A stretch of DNA of 64,000 bases, from contig DASVQN010000029.1 of NCBI GenBank assembly GCA_036389155.1, positions 1 through 64,000 of the forward strand. Reading direction: 5' to 3'. This document shows positions 8,138-17,554 of the stretch, piece by piece. Numbering within the stretch: position 1 is the first letter of the stretch; each line of letters begins with the position of its first letter. Origin of the DNA: CADCVT01 sp036389155 (GTDB taxonomy: Bacteria > Actinomycetota > Thermoleophilia > Solirubrobacterales > Solirubrobacteraceae). The translations under genes were made by a program, and so were the position numbers. Under the pieces are notes generated by a model. The model saw only the letters and a list, made by a program, of their open reading frames with translations, was not told the origin of the DNA and searched no databases.

Positions 8138-9430
8138 CTAACCGGTCCCGTTCGTCGTCGAGTACTCCGCGAAGCGCTCGGCGACGCCGGCGGGCACGTT
8201 GGCGCGGACCAGCACGCCCTCCGGCGTGTCCTCGCGCTCCACCTCGCCGGCCACGTCGTGCAGCTCGGCCAGGCGGCCGCCCTCGGCGTAGGGCAGCAGC
8301 AGCTCCATCGGGCGCAGCGTGCGCTCGAACTCCGCCTCGATGCGGTCGCGCAGCTCGTCGAGCCCCTCCCCCGTCACCGCGCTGACGAGCACGCCGTCGG
8401 GGTGGCGGTGGGCGAGCTCGCGGCGGCGGTCGTCGCCGAGCAGGTCGGCCTTGTTGAGGACGAGGACCCGGCCGCGCTCGACGGCGCCGATCTCCTCCAG
8501 CACGTCCTCCACCGCGCGCACCATCGCGAGCATCTCCTCCTCGTCCTGCGACGCGTCGACGACGTGGAGGATGAGGTCGGCGAGGCGCGTCTCCTCCAGC
8601 GTCGCCCCGAACGCCTCGACGAGCTGGTGGGGGAGCTTGCGGATGAACCCGACGGTGTCGGTGAAGAGGTACTGGCGCCCGCTCAGCCGGGCCGAGCGGG
8701 TGGACGGGTCGAGCGTGTGGAAGAGCCGGTCGCGCACGCCCACGTGCGCGCCGGTCAGCGCGTTGAGCAGCGTGGACTTGCCGGCGTTCGTGTAGCCGGC
8801 CAGCGCGACCTGCGGCAGATGCCCGCGCTCGCGCTCGGCGCGCATGACCGCCCGCGAGGCGCGCACCTCGACGAGCCGGCGCCGCAGCGCCGCGATGCGG
8901 TCGCGGGCCAGCCGGCGGTCGATCTCGATCTGCCGCTCGCCCGGGCCCCTGGTCGCCGCGCCGCCGCCCGCCGCGCCGATGCCGCCGGCGAGCGAGTCGA
9001 GGTGCGTCCACAGCCCGCGCAGGCGGGCGAGGTTGTATTCCAGCTGGGCCAGCTCGACCTGGAGCTTGCCCTCCGCCGTCCCCGCGTGGTCGGCGAAGAT
9101 GTCGAGGATGATCGCCGTCCGGTCGATGACCGGAACGCCGAGCTCCTTCTCGAGCGTCCGCTCCTGACGAGGGCTCAGCTCGTCGTTGCAGGCGACGAGG
9201 TTCGCGTCCGCCCGCTCGAGCTGCTCCTTGACCTCCTGGACCTTCCCGGGCCCGAGATAGCTGCCCGGATGGGGCTGATCGCGGTGCTGGACGGATTGGC
9301 CGACGACCGCGACGCCGCCGGTCTTGAGCAGCTCGCGCAGCTCGCCGAGGTCGTCGCCCTCGTCGAGGACGGCGATCAGGAACGCCCGCTGTTTCGCGCG
9401 TGCCGCGCGCTGCTCGTTCGACTGTGCCAT
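8138..9430 (-). CDS. hflX: GTPase HflX
   Basis: A 430-residue ribosome-associated GTPase that splits stalled ribosomes. An N-terminal HflX domain includes GPGKVQEVKEQL. A coiled segment follows with GPGERQIEIDRR. The G domain shows GYTNAGKST (P-loop), DTVGF (G3) and NKAD (G4). The start is ATG at 9430 with a strong GGAGGGGG upstream. Its place at the left end of the miaB-miaA-dapF neighbourhood matches other actinobacteria, though here several cassettes separate it from dapF. Confidence 0.96.
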   Translation of the reverse strand: MAQSNEQRAARAKQRAFLIAVLDEGDDLGELRELLKTGGVAVVGQSVQHRDQPHPGSYLGPGKVQEVKEQLERADANLVACNDELSPRQERTLEKELGVPVIDRTAIILDIFADHAGTAEGKLQVELAQLEYNLARLRGLWTHLDSLAGGIGAAGGGAATRGPGERQIEIDRRLARDRIAALRRRLVEVRASRAVMRAERERGHLPQVALAGYTNAGKSTLLNALTGAHVGVRDRLFHTLDPSTRSARLSGRQYLFTDTVGFIRKLPHQLVEAFGATLEETRLADLILHVVDASQDEEEMLAMVRAVEDVLEEIGAVERGRVLVLNKADLLGDDRRRELAHRHPDGVLVSAVTGEGLDELRDRIEAEFERTLRPMELLLPYAEGGRLAELHDVAGEVEREDTPEGVLVRANVPAGVAERFAEYSTTNGTG

Positions 9431-9507
9431 GCCCCCTCCATGGTATGGAGCGAGGGGGCCATGCGGTCATCGACCGGTAGTCAGCTGCAAATCATTCTGC
9501 GCGGACC

Positions 9508-9535
9508 TTGCTTTATGGGTCGCGTTGCGTATAGG
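9508..9535 (+). promoter_or_regulatory. Putative promoter of the seven-repeat secreted protein
   Basis: TTGCTT (9508-9513) and TATAGG (9530-9535) are separated by 16 bp, about 40 bp ahead of the ATG at 9576. They lie in the 145-bp divergent gap with hflX. The hexamers resemble housekeeping sigma -35 and -10 boxes. I see no repressor site here. Confidence 0.45.
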
Positions 9536-9575
9536 AATAGACGCCGTCGCCGAGGTAGCTCCGTTCCGCCCCCGC

Positions 9576-12500
9576 ATGACCCCGCGCCCCACCCTCATCG
9601 CGCTGGTGGTCGCGGTGAGCGCGATGCTCCTGGTCCCGCCCGCCGCGCCCGCCGACACCCACGCTCGCAAGCAGGCGACGCGCAAGGGGCATGCCGCTCC
9701 GCACCGCGCCAAGGCGAAGCGTCGGGCGCACAAGCGGCACACGTTGAGCCGGACCGCGAAGCGCCGGACGTCCGACCACCGCGCCCCGTTCGTGGCCGAC
9801 GCCGCCGCGACGCCGATGACGGCGCCCGCCGCGCTCGCGCCGGACGATCCGCTGGCGCCGCTCGGCAACGATCCCAACTCGCCGCCGAAGGCCAACTCTC
9901 AGAAGGTGACCGTCAAGCGCGACCACGCGAAGCGGATCACGCTGACCGGCGACGACGCGGACGGCGCCCAGTTCCTCGAGTTCGCGATCACGAAGGCCCC
10001 CGCGCACGGCACGCTCTCCGGCGCGCCCCCCGAGGTCGTCTACACGCCCGACGCCGGCTACCTCGGCCCTGACCACTTCGTGTTCAAGACCAGCGACGGC
10101 CAGGGCCTGAGCAACTCCGGGCAGGTCACGATCACCGTCGTCCCGCTCGGCGCGGCCCCGATCGTCACCACGTCGGCCGGCTGCACCGCCTACACCGAGC
10201 AGGGGCCGTCGGTCGTCGTCGACGGCCAGGTCACGGTGTCCGACCCCGACGACGTGCTGCTCGACAGCGCGCGGGTCCGCATCACCACGGGCTTCCAGGG
10301 CGGGGACAACCTCCTGTTCACCGACCAGAACGGGATCATCAGCTCGTACGACGAGAACGCCGGCGTGCTGACGCTCAGCGGCGACGCGACGGTTGCCGCC
10401 TACCAGGCCGCGCTGAGCACGGTCCGCTACCGCAACGTCGCGAGCGGCAACGCGAACGCGACGAAGGACGTCGAGTTCACGGTCAACGACGCGGGCAACG
10501 ACTCCGCGCCCGCCGTCAAGCAGGTCTGCGTTACCGGCGGCGCCGGAGGCTCGGCCAACCGCCCGGTCGGCGAGACGAGCGAGGGCGGCCTGTCGTACCT
10601 CGAGAACGACGGCCCGCTGCCGGTCGACAGCGGCTTCGTCGTCGGCGATCCCGACTCCACGACGCTCTCGGGCGCGACGGTGAAGTTCGTCCCGCTCGTC
10701 TCCCAGGCCGTCGACGAGAACGGCGACCCCGTCGGGCCGCCGACCTCCACCGCGACGTTCGCGCCGGGCGAGGACGAGCTGGCCTTCGTCGACCAGAACG
10801 GCATCACCGGCGTCTACGACGACGGCACGGGGCTGCTCACGCTGAGCGGCCCCGCCTCGCTCGCCGACTACGAGACCGCGATCCGCTCGGTGACGTACGA
10901 GAACTCCTCCGAGGACCCGTCGGACGCGACGCGCAGGATCCAGTTCCAGCTCACGGACTCCAGCGCGCTCAACTCGACGAGCGTCCGGCGCGACGTCTTC
11001 ATCACGCCCGTCAACGACGCGCCGGTCGTGACGACCAGCGCCGGCGTCACCGACTACACCGGCTCGGCCACCGCGGTCGACACCGGCCTCACGGCCATCG
11101 ACGTCGACGACGACGACCTCGAGAGTGCCGTCGTGCGGATCACGAGCGGGCTGCAGGACGGCGACGAGCTCGCCGTCGCCGCTCCTGCCGGAGTGGCCGA
11201 CGCCTACGACTCGACGACCGGCGTGCTGACGCTGAGCGGGACCGCCTCCGTCGCCGACTACCAGACGGCGCTGCGCTCGATCGCGTTCGGCCACACCGGC
11301 GGCGACCCGTCGGGCGCGCGCACGGTCGAGTACACGATCAACGACGGCGAGCTGGACTCGGGCACCGCCTCCAAGGACGTCGAGGTCAACGACCCGCCGG
11401 TCCTCGCGACGACCTCCGTCGACGCGGTGGCGTACACCGAGAACGACCCGGCCGTCGCCGTCGATCCCGGCCTCACCGCCGCTGACGTCGACTCGCCGCA
11501 GCTCGCCGGCGCGACCGTCGCGATCTCCTCCGGGTTCGCCGCCGGCGAGGATGTCCTGGCCTTCGCCGACCTGGGCGGCATCACCGGCGCCTACGACGAC
11601 ACGACCGGCGTGCTCACGCTCAGCGGCGCCGCCTCGCCGGACGACTACGCGCTCGCCCTGCAGTCCGTCACGTACGAGAACTCCTCGGAGGATCCGTCGG
11701 GCGCCACACGCACCGTCACCTTCCGGGTCGACGACGGCGCCGTCTTCAACAGCCTCAGCAACGAGGTCACGCGCGACGTCGCCGTCACCCCGGTCAACGA
11801 CGCGCCGCAGGTCGTGACGTCGGATGGCTCGACCGCCGCGACCGAGGGCGATCCCGCCGTCGCGGTCGACGGCGCCCTCACGGTGACCGACGTCGACAGC
11901 ACGAGCCTCGAGAGCGCTCAGGTGAGCGTCAGCTCCGCCCTGCAGGCCGGCGACGAGCTCTCGTTCACCGACCAGAACGGGATCACGGGCGTCTACGACT
12001 CCGGCGTCCTGAGCCTCAGCGGCACCGCCTCGGTCGCCGACTACGAGGCCGCGCTGCGGTCGGTCGGCTACGCCCACACCGGCGACGACCCGGTCGCGTC
12101 CAAGACCGTCGACTTCACCGCCGGCGACGGCGAGGTCTCGTCGAGCCCGGCGACCAAGGAGCTGGCGGTCACCGGCGTGAACGACAAGCCGTCCCTCGAC
12201 ACCAGCGACACGGCGCTCGCGTACATCGGCGGGGACGGCGCGGTGGCCGTCGACGACGCCATCGCCGCGACCGATCCGGACTCGGCGCAGCTCGGGGGCG
12301 CGACGGTCGCGATCACCGCGAACTTCGTGGCCGCCGAGGACACGCTCGCGTTCACCGACCAGAACGGCATCACGAGCGCCTACGACTCCACGACCGGCGT
12401 GCTCACGCTCACGGGCCCCGCCTCCGTCGCCCAGTTCCAGGCCGCGCTGCGGTCGGTCACCTACGAGAACTCCTCCGCGACGCCGACCACCGACACGCGC

Positions 12501-12989
12501 ACCGTGAGCTTCCAGGTCGACGACGGAGCGGCGACCGACAACCTCAGCGACGCGGCGACGCGCGACGTCTCCGTCAGCGCGGGCAACGGCGATCTGCGCC
12601 CGGTCGTCACCTCCTCCGCCGGCACCACGACCTACACGATCGGCGACCCGCCGACCGCGCTCGACGCCGGCGTCACGGTGACCGACGCCGACGACGCGAA
12701 CCTCGAGAGCGCGGTGGTGCGCGTCGCCACCGGCTTCGAGGCGGGCGACACGCTCATCTTCGTGGCGCAGGCCGGGATCACGGGCCTGTACGACCCGCTG
12801 ACCGGGATCCTGACCCTGAGCGGGACGGCAACGGTCGCCGAGTACGAGACCGCGCTGCGCTCGATCACCTACAGCTACACCGGCGAGAACCCGTCTGGCT
12901 CGCGGACCGTCGAGACGAAGGTCAACGACGGCGACCGCAACTCGAACGCCGGCCTGCGGGCGCTCGAGATCAACTCCCCGGCCGGGTAG
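9576..12989 (+). CDS. Large secreted protein with cadherin/Ig-like domain and seven 'VLTLSGxAS' repeats
   Basis: 1137 residues. A secretion signal (MTPRPTLIALVVAV, ending near PAAPAD) is followed by a Lys/Arg/His-rich stretch (about 28-70) and a tandem-Ig-type domain (PKANSQKVTVKRD to VVPLGAAP). Seven degenerate repeats of about 125-150 residues come next. Each has an acidic DxD turn, then 'DQNGITGVYD', 'GVLTLSG', 'ALRSVTYENSS' and a 'VNDG/VDDG' end. Such modules occur in extracellular adhesins and often bind calcium. No C-terminal anchor, LPxTG or transmembrane helix is visible, so surface attachment is unexplained. The start is ATG at 9576. The last 20 bp overlap the convergent PPTase gene. 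Confidence 0.85.
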   Translation: MTPRPTLIALVVAVSAMLLVPPAAPADTHARKQATRKGHAAPHRAKAKRRAHKRHTLSRTAKRRTSDHRAPFVADAAATPMTAPAALAPDDPLAPLGNDPNSPPKANSQKVTVKRDHAKRITLTGDDADGAQFLEFAITKAPAHGTLSGAPPEVVYTPDAGYLGPDHFVFKTSDGQGLSNSGQVTITVVPLGAAPIVTTSAGCTAYTEQGPSVVVDGQVTVSDPDDVLLDSARVRITTGFQGGDNLLFTDQNGIISSYDENAGVLTLSGDATVAAYQAALSTVRYRNVASGNANATKDVEFTVNDAGNDSAPAVKQVCVTGGAGGSANRPVGETSEGGLSYLENDGPLPVDSGFVVGDPDSTTLSGATVKFVPLVSQAVDENGDPVGPPTSTATFAPGEDELAFVDQNGITGVYDDGTGLLTLSGPASLADYETAIRSVTYENSSEDPSDATRRIQFQLTDSSALNSTSVRRDVFITPVNDAPVVTTSAGVTDYTGSATAVDTGLTAIDVDDDDLESAVVRITSGLQDGDELAVAAPAGVADAYDSTTGVLTLSGTASVADYQTALRSIAFGHTGGDPSGARTVEYTINDGELDSGTASKDVEVNDPPVLATTSVDAVAYTENDPAVAVDPGLTAADVDSPQLAGATVAISSGFAAGEDVLAFADLGGITGAYDDTTGVLTLSGAASPDDYALALQSVTYENSSEDPSGATRTVTFRVDDGAVFNSLSNEVTRDVAVTPVNDAPQVVTSDGSTAATEGDPAVAVDGALTVTDVDSTSLESAQVSVSSALQAGDELSFTDQNGITGVYDSGVLSLSGTASVADYEAALRSVGYAHTGDDPVASKTVDFTAGDGEVSSSPATKELAVTGVNDKPSLDTSDTALAYIGGDGAVAVDDAIAATDPDSAQLGGATVAITANFVAAEDTLAFTDQNGITSAYDSTTGVLTLTGPASVAQFQAALRSVTYENSSATPTTDTRTVSFQVDDGAATDNLSDAATRDVSVSAGNGDLRPVVTSSAGTTTYTIGDPPTALDAGVTVTDADDANLESAVVRVATGFEAGDTLIFVAQAGITGLYDPLTGILTLSGTATVAEYETALRSITYSYTGENPSGSRTVETKVNDGDRNSNAGLRALEINSPAG
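10161..12986 (+). repeat. Seven protein-level repeats
   Basis: Within the secreted protein, repeat units begin near 10161, 10562, 11021, 11395, 11806, 12187 and 12598. Units with 'ENSSEDP' alternate loosely with units with 'HTGGDP/YTGENP'. This suggests an ancestral two-unit block that was duplicated. DNA identity is only moderate, so the expansion is old. Confidence 0.75.
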
Positions 12990-13632
12990 CGGCGGGCAGC
13001 ACCCGCGCGAGCGCGCCGGCGTAGCCGGGCGCGGGCTCCAGCGACGCGACCTCCGTGCCGAGGCACGCCGCACGGCCGGTGTCGAGCACGCTCGCCACGT
13101 CCGCAGAGGCCGGCGGCACGGTGAGCCCCACGCCGAGGGCCTTCAGCACCGCCTCCTTGGCCGTCCACAGGCGCAGGAAGAGCGCGCTGCGGTCCGGCTC
13201 CGCGGCCTCGGCGAGCCGCGCGCGCTCGTCCTCCGAGCAGGTCCCCTTCGCGAGCAGGCCGACGTCGATGTCCCGCAGCCGTTCGACGTCGACGCCGATC
13301 TCGGCGCCCTCCGCGATGGCGACGGCGGCCAGGCTCGCGGAGTGCGCAAGGCTGAACGTCACCTCGCGGCCCGCGACGAACGGCTTGCCGCGCTCGTCCT
13401 GCTCGATCGCCACGTCGCGCGGGGCGACGCGGAGGCGCTCGCCGAGCAGCTCGCGGACGAGGACGTGCGCCCCGGCGTACCGACGGCGCCGCTCGTCGCC
13501 GACCAGCTGCGCGGCCCGCGCGCGCTCGCCCGCCGACAGCACCGCGGCGTCCGCCGGCGCGCCGCCCGCGAGGTCGGCGAACCACACCTCGACGCCCTCG
13601 AACGGGCTCGCTGCCTTCGACGCCCCGGTCAC
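12970..13632 (-). CDS. 4'-phosphopantetheinyl transferase superfamily protein (Sfp type)
   Basis: 220 residues. The signature GVDVERLRD supplies the metal-binding Asp/Glu, and WTAKEAVLKALG is the W(T/S)xKE box. It would transfer phosphopantetheine from CoA to a carrier-protein serine. The length and two-half layout fit the Sfp class. The start is GTG at 13632, overlapping the DUF429 stop (GTGA). No polyketide or peptide synthetase is in this window, so its carrier protein lies elsewhere. Its 3' end overlaps the convergent repeat-protein gene by 20 bp. Confidence 0.9.
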   Translation of the reverse strand: MTGASKAASPFEGVEVWFADLAGGAPADAAVLSAGERARAAQLVGDERRRRYAGAHVLVRELLGERLRVAPRDVAIEQDERGKPFVAGREVTFSLAHSASLAAVAIAEGAEIGVDVERLRDIDVGLLAKGTCSEDERARLAEAAEPDRSALFLRLWTAKEAVLKALGVGLTVPPASADVASVLDTGRAACLGTEVASLEPAPGYAGALARVLPAATRPGS

Positions 13633-14423
13633 GCCAGCGGCGCCCGGCGCGGCGGGGGGAGTGGCGCGTAGGACGGCTCGAGCTCCTCGACCGGCAAGAC
13701 GATGACGCCCTCCTCGGGGTCGCCCACCCACGAGCCGAAGCCCTCGGCGAGCGCGAAGGCGGCGTAGGCGGCCGCGCACGCGTCCAGCTCGTCGACCGTC
13801 CGCTGCCACAGGCCGCCGTCGTCGTCCACCACGCCGCGCAGGCGCAGCGCGGCGATCCGCTGCTGCAGCCCGCCCGGCGTGCGCTTGGGCGGCGGGCGGT
13901 GGCCGAGGAGGGAGCAGAAGACCGCGTCGGGATACGTCTCGCAGACGCGGCCGTGGCGCAGCGCGCCCTCGCCCACCGGCGCCTCGACCGCGCCGCCCGT
14001 CTCCGGCCGGTAGAGGCCGAGCGAGGACAGCGCGGCGAAGAGCTCGAACCCGACGCCGATCCACGCCTCCCAGCGCGACAGCGCCTGCCCCGCCGACGGC
14101 ACCGGGTACAGCGGCAGCCGGCGGCGGAAGAGCAGCGCGTCGCAGACGCGGGCGCGCTCGTAGCGTCCCTCCGGGAGGCCGAGCCCGGCGCGCAGCGCGC
14201 TGCCGGGGGCGAGGAGGTCGAGCCGGTGCCCGGACGGCGCGTCGATCGCCACGACGGACTGGCCGCGGCCGAACCCCAGGACGGTCCGGGCGATCCGCTC
14301 GACGCTCCCGGGCTCGTAGAACGTCGCGACGAGCTCGCCGGCGTCGGCCCCGCGCCGCTCGTGCAGCGTCACGAGCTGCTGGTTGTCGGCCCCGGCCGAG
14401 ACGTCGATTCCGCAGTAGCGCAT
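13629..14423 (-). CDS. DUF429 family protein
   Basis: 264 residues beginning MRYCGIDVSAG, an RNase H-like first strand with the acidic residue typical of DUF429. It continues with AIDAPSGHRLD and the conserved CDALLFRR and RVCETYPDAVF segments. The family has no firm biochemical role; a nuclease-like fold has been suggested. The start is ATG at 14423, only 15 bp from the divergent dapE start. It is translationally coupled to the PPTase gene by a 4-bp overlap. Confidence 0.78.
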   Translation of the reverse strand: MRYCGIDVSAGADNQQLVTLHERRGADAGELVATFYEPGSVERIARTVLGFGRGQSVVAIDAPSGHRLDLLAPGSALRAGLGLPEGRYERARVCDALLFRRRLPLYPVPSAGQALSRWEAWIGVGFELFAALSSLGLYRPETGGAVEAPVGEGALRHGRVCETYPDAVFCSLLGHRPPPKRTPGGLQQRIAALRLRGVVDDDGGLWQRTVDELDACAAAYAAFALAEGFGSWVGDPEEGVIVLPVEELEPSYAPLPPPRRAPLA

Positions 14424-14438
14424 AGCCTCCCGCCCCGA

Positions 14439-15440
14439 ATGCTCGCGCAGCGACTGGCAGAACGCGCTCTGGAGCTCGTCGACCTCCCCAGCGAGTCGCG
14501 CGGCGAGGCGGCGATCGCGGCCCACGTCCGCTCCGTCCTCGGCGCCGGCGACGCCGGCGACGAATGCATCGTCGTCAACCCGGACGCCCGGATCGTGCTC
14601 GCGGGCCACCTCGACACGGTGCCCGCACAGGGCAACCTGCCCGGCAGGATCGAGGACGGGGCCGTGCACGGCCTCGGCGCCGCCGACATGAAGGGCGCGC
14701 TCGCGGTCATGGTCGAGCTGGCGCTCGCCGGCGCGCCCTTCGGCTTCGTCTTCTTCCCGCGCGAGGAGCTGCCGCACGTCGAGTCCTCCCTCACGCCGCT
14801 GCTCGAGCGCGAGCCGGCGCTGCGCGACACCGACCTGGCCATCGTCATGGAGCCGACCGCGAATGCGCTGCACGCCGGGTGCGTCGGGAACATCAACGCG
14901 CGCGTGACCACGCGCGGGAGGAGCGGGCACTCCGCGCGCCCATGGACCGCGGAGAACGCCATCCACGCGCTCGCCCCCAAGATCGCCGCGATCGCCGAGC
15001 AGCCCTACGAGGAGCGCGAGTTCGAGGGGCTGACCTTCCGCGAGGCGATGTCCGTCGTCCTGGTCGAGGGCGGGATCGCGCAGAACGTCATCCCCGATCT
15101 GGCCGTCGCGACCGTCAACTACCGCTACGCGCCGGGGCGCACGCCGCAGGAGGCCGAGCAGCGGCTGCGCGAGGTCGTGGGCGACGGGCTCGAGGTCTTC
15201 TCGAACGCCCCGTCGGGCGCGGTGCCGCGCGGTAACGCGGTCGTCGACCGCCTGCGCGGCATGGGGCTCGCGTGGGAGCCCAAGCAGGCGTGGACGCCGG
15301 TCGCCGAGTTCGCCATGGCGGGCGTCGACGCGATCAACTTCGGTCCCGGCGAGCCGCGTTTCGCGCACACTCGCGACGAGCAGGTGGAGATCGCGGCGAT
15401 GGTCCGTGCCCACGAGACGCTGGAGGCCCTGTGCGCCTGA
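14439..15440 (+). CDS. dapE: Succinyl-diaminopimelate desuccinylase
   Basis: A 333-residue M20-family zinc amidohydrolase. It hydrolyses N-succinyl-LL-diaminopimelate to LL-DAP and succinate in the lysine and peptidoglycan pathway. Metal and catalytic motifs are visible: AGHLDTVP (His, Asp), GAADMKG (bridging Asp), and PREELPHVES (catalytic Glu pair). GRSGHSARPW lies at the dimerisation lid. The start is ATG at 14439. It overlaps dapC by 10 bp and sits opposite dapD, giving three consecutive succinylase-branch genes. Confidence 0.93.
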   Translation: MLAQRLAERALELVDLPSESRGEAAIAAHVRSVLGAGDAGDECIVVNPDARIVLAGHLDTVPAQGNLPGRIEDGAVHGLGAADMKGALAVMVELALAGAPFGFVFFPREELPHVESSLTPLLEREPALRDTDLAIVMEPTANALHAGCVGNINARVTTRGRSGHSARPWTAENAIHALAPKIAAIAEQPYEEREFEGLTFREAMSVVLVEGGIAQNVIPDLAVATVNYRYAPGRTPQEAEQRLREVVGDGLEVFSNAPSGAVPRGNAVVDRLRGMGLAWEPKQAWTPVAEFAMAGVDAINFGPGEPRFAHTRDEQVEIAAMVRAHETLEALCA

Positions 15441-16555
15441 GCCCGGTGCTGCGCGACATGACGACGTACCCGTTCGTCCGGCTGACCGAGGCCAAGCGGC
15501 GGCTCGTCGCCGCCGGCGTCGACGTCATCGACTTCGGGATGGGCGAGCCGCGCGAGGAGACGCCGCACTTCATCCGGGCCGCGGTCGCGCACGAGATCGG
15601 GGCCGAGCCGGTCAGCACGTACCCGGCCGCGGCGGGCCTCCCGACGCTGCGCGCCGCGATCTCCGGCTGGCTCGAGCGCCGCTTCGGCGTGGCGCTGGAC
15701 CCGAACACGGAGATCATCCCGACGCTCGGGACGAAGGAGGCGATCTTCTCGCTGGCGCAGGTGATCGACGGCGCCGTCGGCGTCCCGACGCCCGGGTACC
15801 CCGTGCCCGCGCGCGGCGCGCTGTTCGCGGGGCGCGAGGTCGTCGAGGTGCCGCTGCGGCGCGAGAGCTGGTGGCTCCCGGACCTGGACGCGCTGCCGTG
15901 GGACCGCCTCGGCCTGCTCTGGCTGAACACGCCGGGGAACCCGACCGGCGTCGCCGCGCCGGTGGCGTTCCTGGCCGAGGCCGCCGAGCGCTGCCGCGAG
16001 CACGACGTCGTCCTGGCCTGCGACGAGGCCTACAGCGAGCTGTGGTTCGAGGGCCCGCCGCCGGCTTCGGCGCTGCAGGCGGGGCTGGCGAACGTCGTGG
16101 TGTTCAACACGCTCTCCAAGCGCTCCTCGATGCCCGGGTACCGCAGCGGCTTCGCCGCGGGCGACCCACAGATCATCGAGGCGCTCAAGCGCTACCGGCC
16201 GAACGTGGGAACAGCGCCGCAGACGTTCATCCAGCGTGCGTCCGTCGCGGCCTGGAACGACGAGGAGCACGTGGTCGCGACGCGCCGGCGCTACGCGGCC
16301 AAGCGCGACGTCGTGCTCCCCGCGCTCACGGCGGCGGGGCTGGAGCCCGCGGGCGGCAACGCCTCGTTCTTCCTGTGGATGCGCGCGCCCGAGGGGTTCG
16401 CGGAGCGGGCGCTGGAGCGCGGGATCGTCGTCGCGCCGGGCGACTACCTGGGGCCCGGCGGCGAGGGGCACGTCCGCGTCGCGCTCGTCCCGACGCTGGA
16501 GGAGTGCGAGCGCGCGGCCGCGGTGCTCACTGCCCCGAGTGCAGGACCTCGTTGA
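15431..16555 (+). CDS. dapC: N-succinyldiaminopimelate aminotransferase
   Basis: A 374-residue fold-type I PLP aminotransferase. Motifs include NTPGNPTG, ACDEAYSELW (Asp contacting the pyridine nitrogen, Tyr) and NTLSKRSSMPGYRSG, which holds the Schiff-base Lys and phosphate-binding Arg. Context between dapE and dapD identifies the substrate as succinyl-amino-ketopimelate. The start is GTG at 15431 inside the dapE 3' end; an internal ATG at 15458 is an alternative. The 3' end overlaps convergent dapD by 29 bp. Confidence 0.93.
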   Translation: MRLSPVLRDMTTYPFVRLTEAKRRLVAAGVDVIDFGMGEPREETPHFIRAAVAHEIGAEPVSTYPAAAGLPTLRAAISGWLERRFGVALDPNTEIIPTLGTKEAIFSLAQVIDGAVGVPTPGYPVPARGALFAGREVVEVPLRRESWWLPDLDALPWDRLGLLWLNTPGNPTGVAAPVAFLAEAAERCREHDVVLACDEAYSELWFEGPPPASALQAGLANVVVFNTLSKRSSMPGYRSGFAAGDPQIIEALKRYRPNVGTAPQTFIQRASVAAWNDEEHVVATRRRYAAKRDVVLPALTAAGLEPAGGNASFFLWMRAPEGFAERALERGIVVAPGDYLGPGGEGHVRVALVPTLEECERAAAVLTAPSAGPR

Positions 16556-17450
16556 GGCCGCCCCACGCGCCGCTGCGCTGGTGGGCCTCGACGGCGCCGG
16601 TGACGCTGTTGCGGCGGAAGAGCAGGCCGGACGCGCCGCTCAGCTCGCGCGCCTTGACGACCGTGTCGTCGGGCATCGTCACCCGCGTGCCGGCCGTGAG
16701 GTAGAGGCCGGCCTCCACGATGCACTCGTCGCCGAGCGAGATGCCGATCCCGGCGTTGGCGCCGAGCAGACAGCGCTCCCCGATCGCGATGACCTCGGTC
16801 CCGCCGCCGCTGAGGGTGCCCATGATCGACGCGCCGCCGCCGATGTCCGAGCCGTCGCCGACGACGACGCCCGCGCTGATGCGGCCCTCGACCATCGACG
16901 CGCCGAGCGTCCCGGCGTTGTAGTTGACGAAGCCCTCGTGCATCACCGTGGTGCCCTCGGCCAGGTGGGCGCCGAGGCGGACGCGGTCGGCGTCGGCGAT
17001 GCGCACGCCGCCCGGGACCACGTAGTCGCTCATGCGCGGGAACTTGTCGACGCCGTAGACCTCGAGGTGGCGGCCCTCGGCGCGAGCGCGCAGGCGGACG
17101 CGGTCGAGCTGCGCGAGGTCCACCGGGCCGAGGCTGGTCCACGCGACGTTGGCCAGGACGCCGAAGATGCCGTCCATGTTGAGCGCGCGCGGCCTGACGA
17201 GCCGGTGGGAGAGCAGGTGCAGGCGCAGGTAGGCGTCGACGGCATCCGCGGGCGGGGCGGCGAGGTCGTCGAGGACGGTCGTCACCGGCGCGACGCGCAC
17301 GCCTCTGAGCTCGTCGACGCGCTCGGTGTCGGGCAGCCCGTCGACGGGCGACGGGTCCGCGTAGAGCACGGGCGCCGGATACCACGCGTCGAGCGTGCGG
17401 CCGGACTCGAGATCCATCGTCGTCAGGCCGTGGGCGGAGGCGGCGGGCAT
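16527..17450 (-). CDS. dapD: 2,3,4,5-tetrahydropyridine-2,6-dicarboxylate N-succinyltransferase
   Basis: 307 residues, the long actinobacterial DapD form. An N-terminal mixed domain is followed by a left-handed beta-helix of hexapeptide repeats (ADRVRLGAHLAEGTTVMHEG to ECIVEAGLYL). FVNYNAGTLG and MVEGRISAGVVVG are family landmarks. It uses succinyl-CoA to acylate tetrahydrodipicolinate, the step before DapC. The start is ATG at 17450. It is convergent with dapE-dapC rather than co-transcribed with them. Confidence 0.95.
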   Translation of the reverse strand: MPAASAHGLTTMDLESGRTLDAWYPAPVLYADPSPVDGLPDTERVDELRGVRVAPVTTVLDDLAAPPADAVDAYLRLHLLSHRLVRPRALNMDGIFGVLANVAWTSLGPVDLAQLDRVRLRARAEGRHLEVYGVDKFPRMSDYVVPGGVRIADADRVRLGAHLAEGTTVMHEGFVNYNAGTLGASMVEGRISAGVVVGDGSDIGGGASIMGTLSGGGTEVIAIGERCLLGANAGIGISLGDECIVEAGLYLTAGTRVTMPDDTVVKARELSGASGLLFRRNSVTGAVEAHQRSGAWGGLNEVLHSGQ

Positions 17451-17554
17451 CGGCCGGGGACGGTACTACCGCGCGCGTCACGATCCGCGTCCGCTGACCT
17501 CCGCCACCCGTCCGGCGCCGCTGAAGCCGCCCCGCTCGACGGCCGATCCACCCG

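Noticed and set aside
9513..13073. A very long open frame on the minus strand opposite the seven-repeat protein
   Set aside because: It is Arg/Gly/Val-rich with no domain pattern. It results from high GC content and codon bias of the real plus-strand gene, which has a signal peptide and clear repeats.
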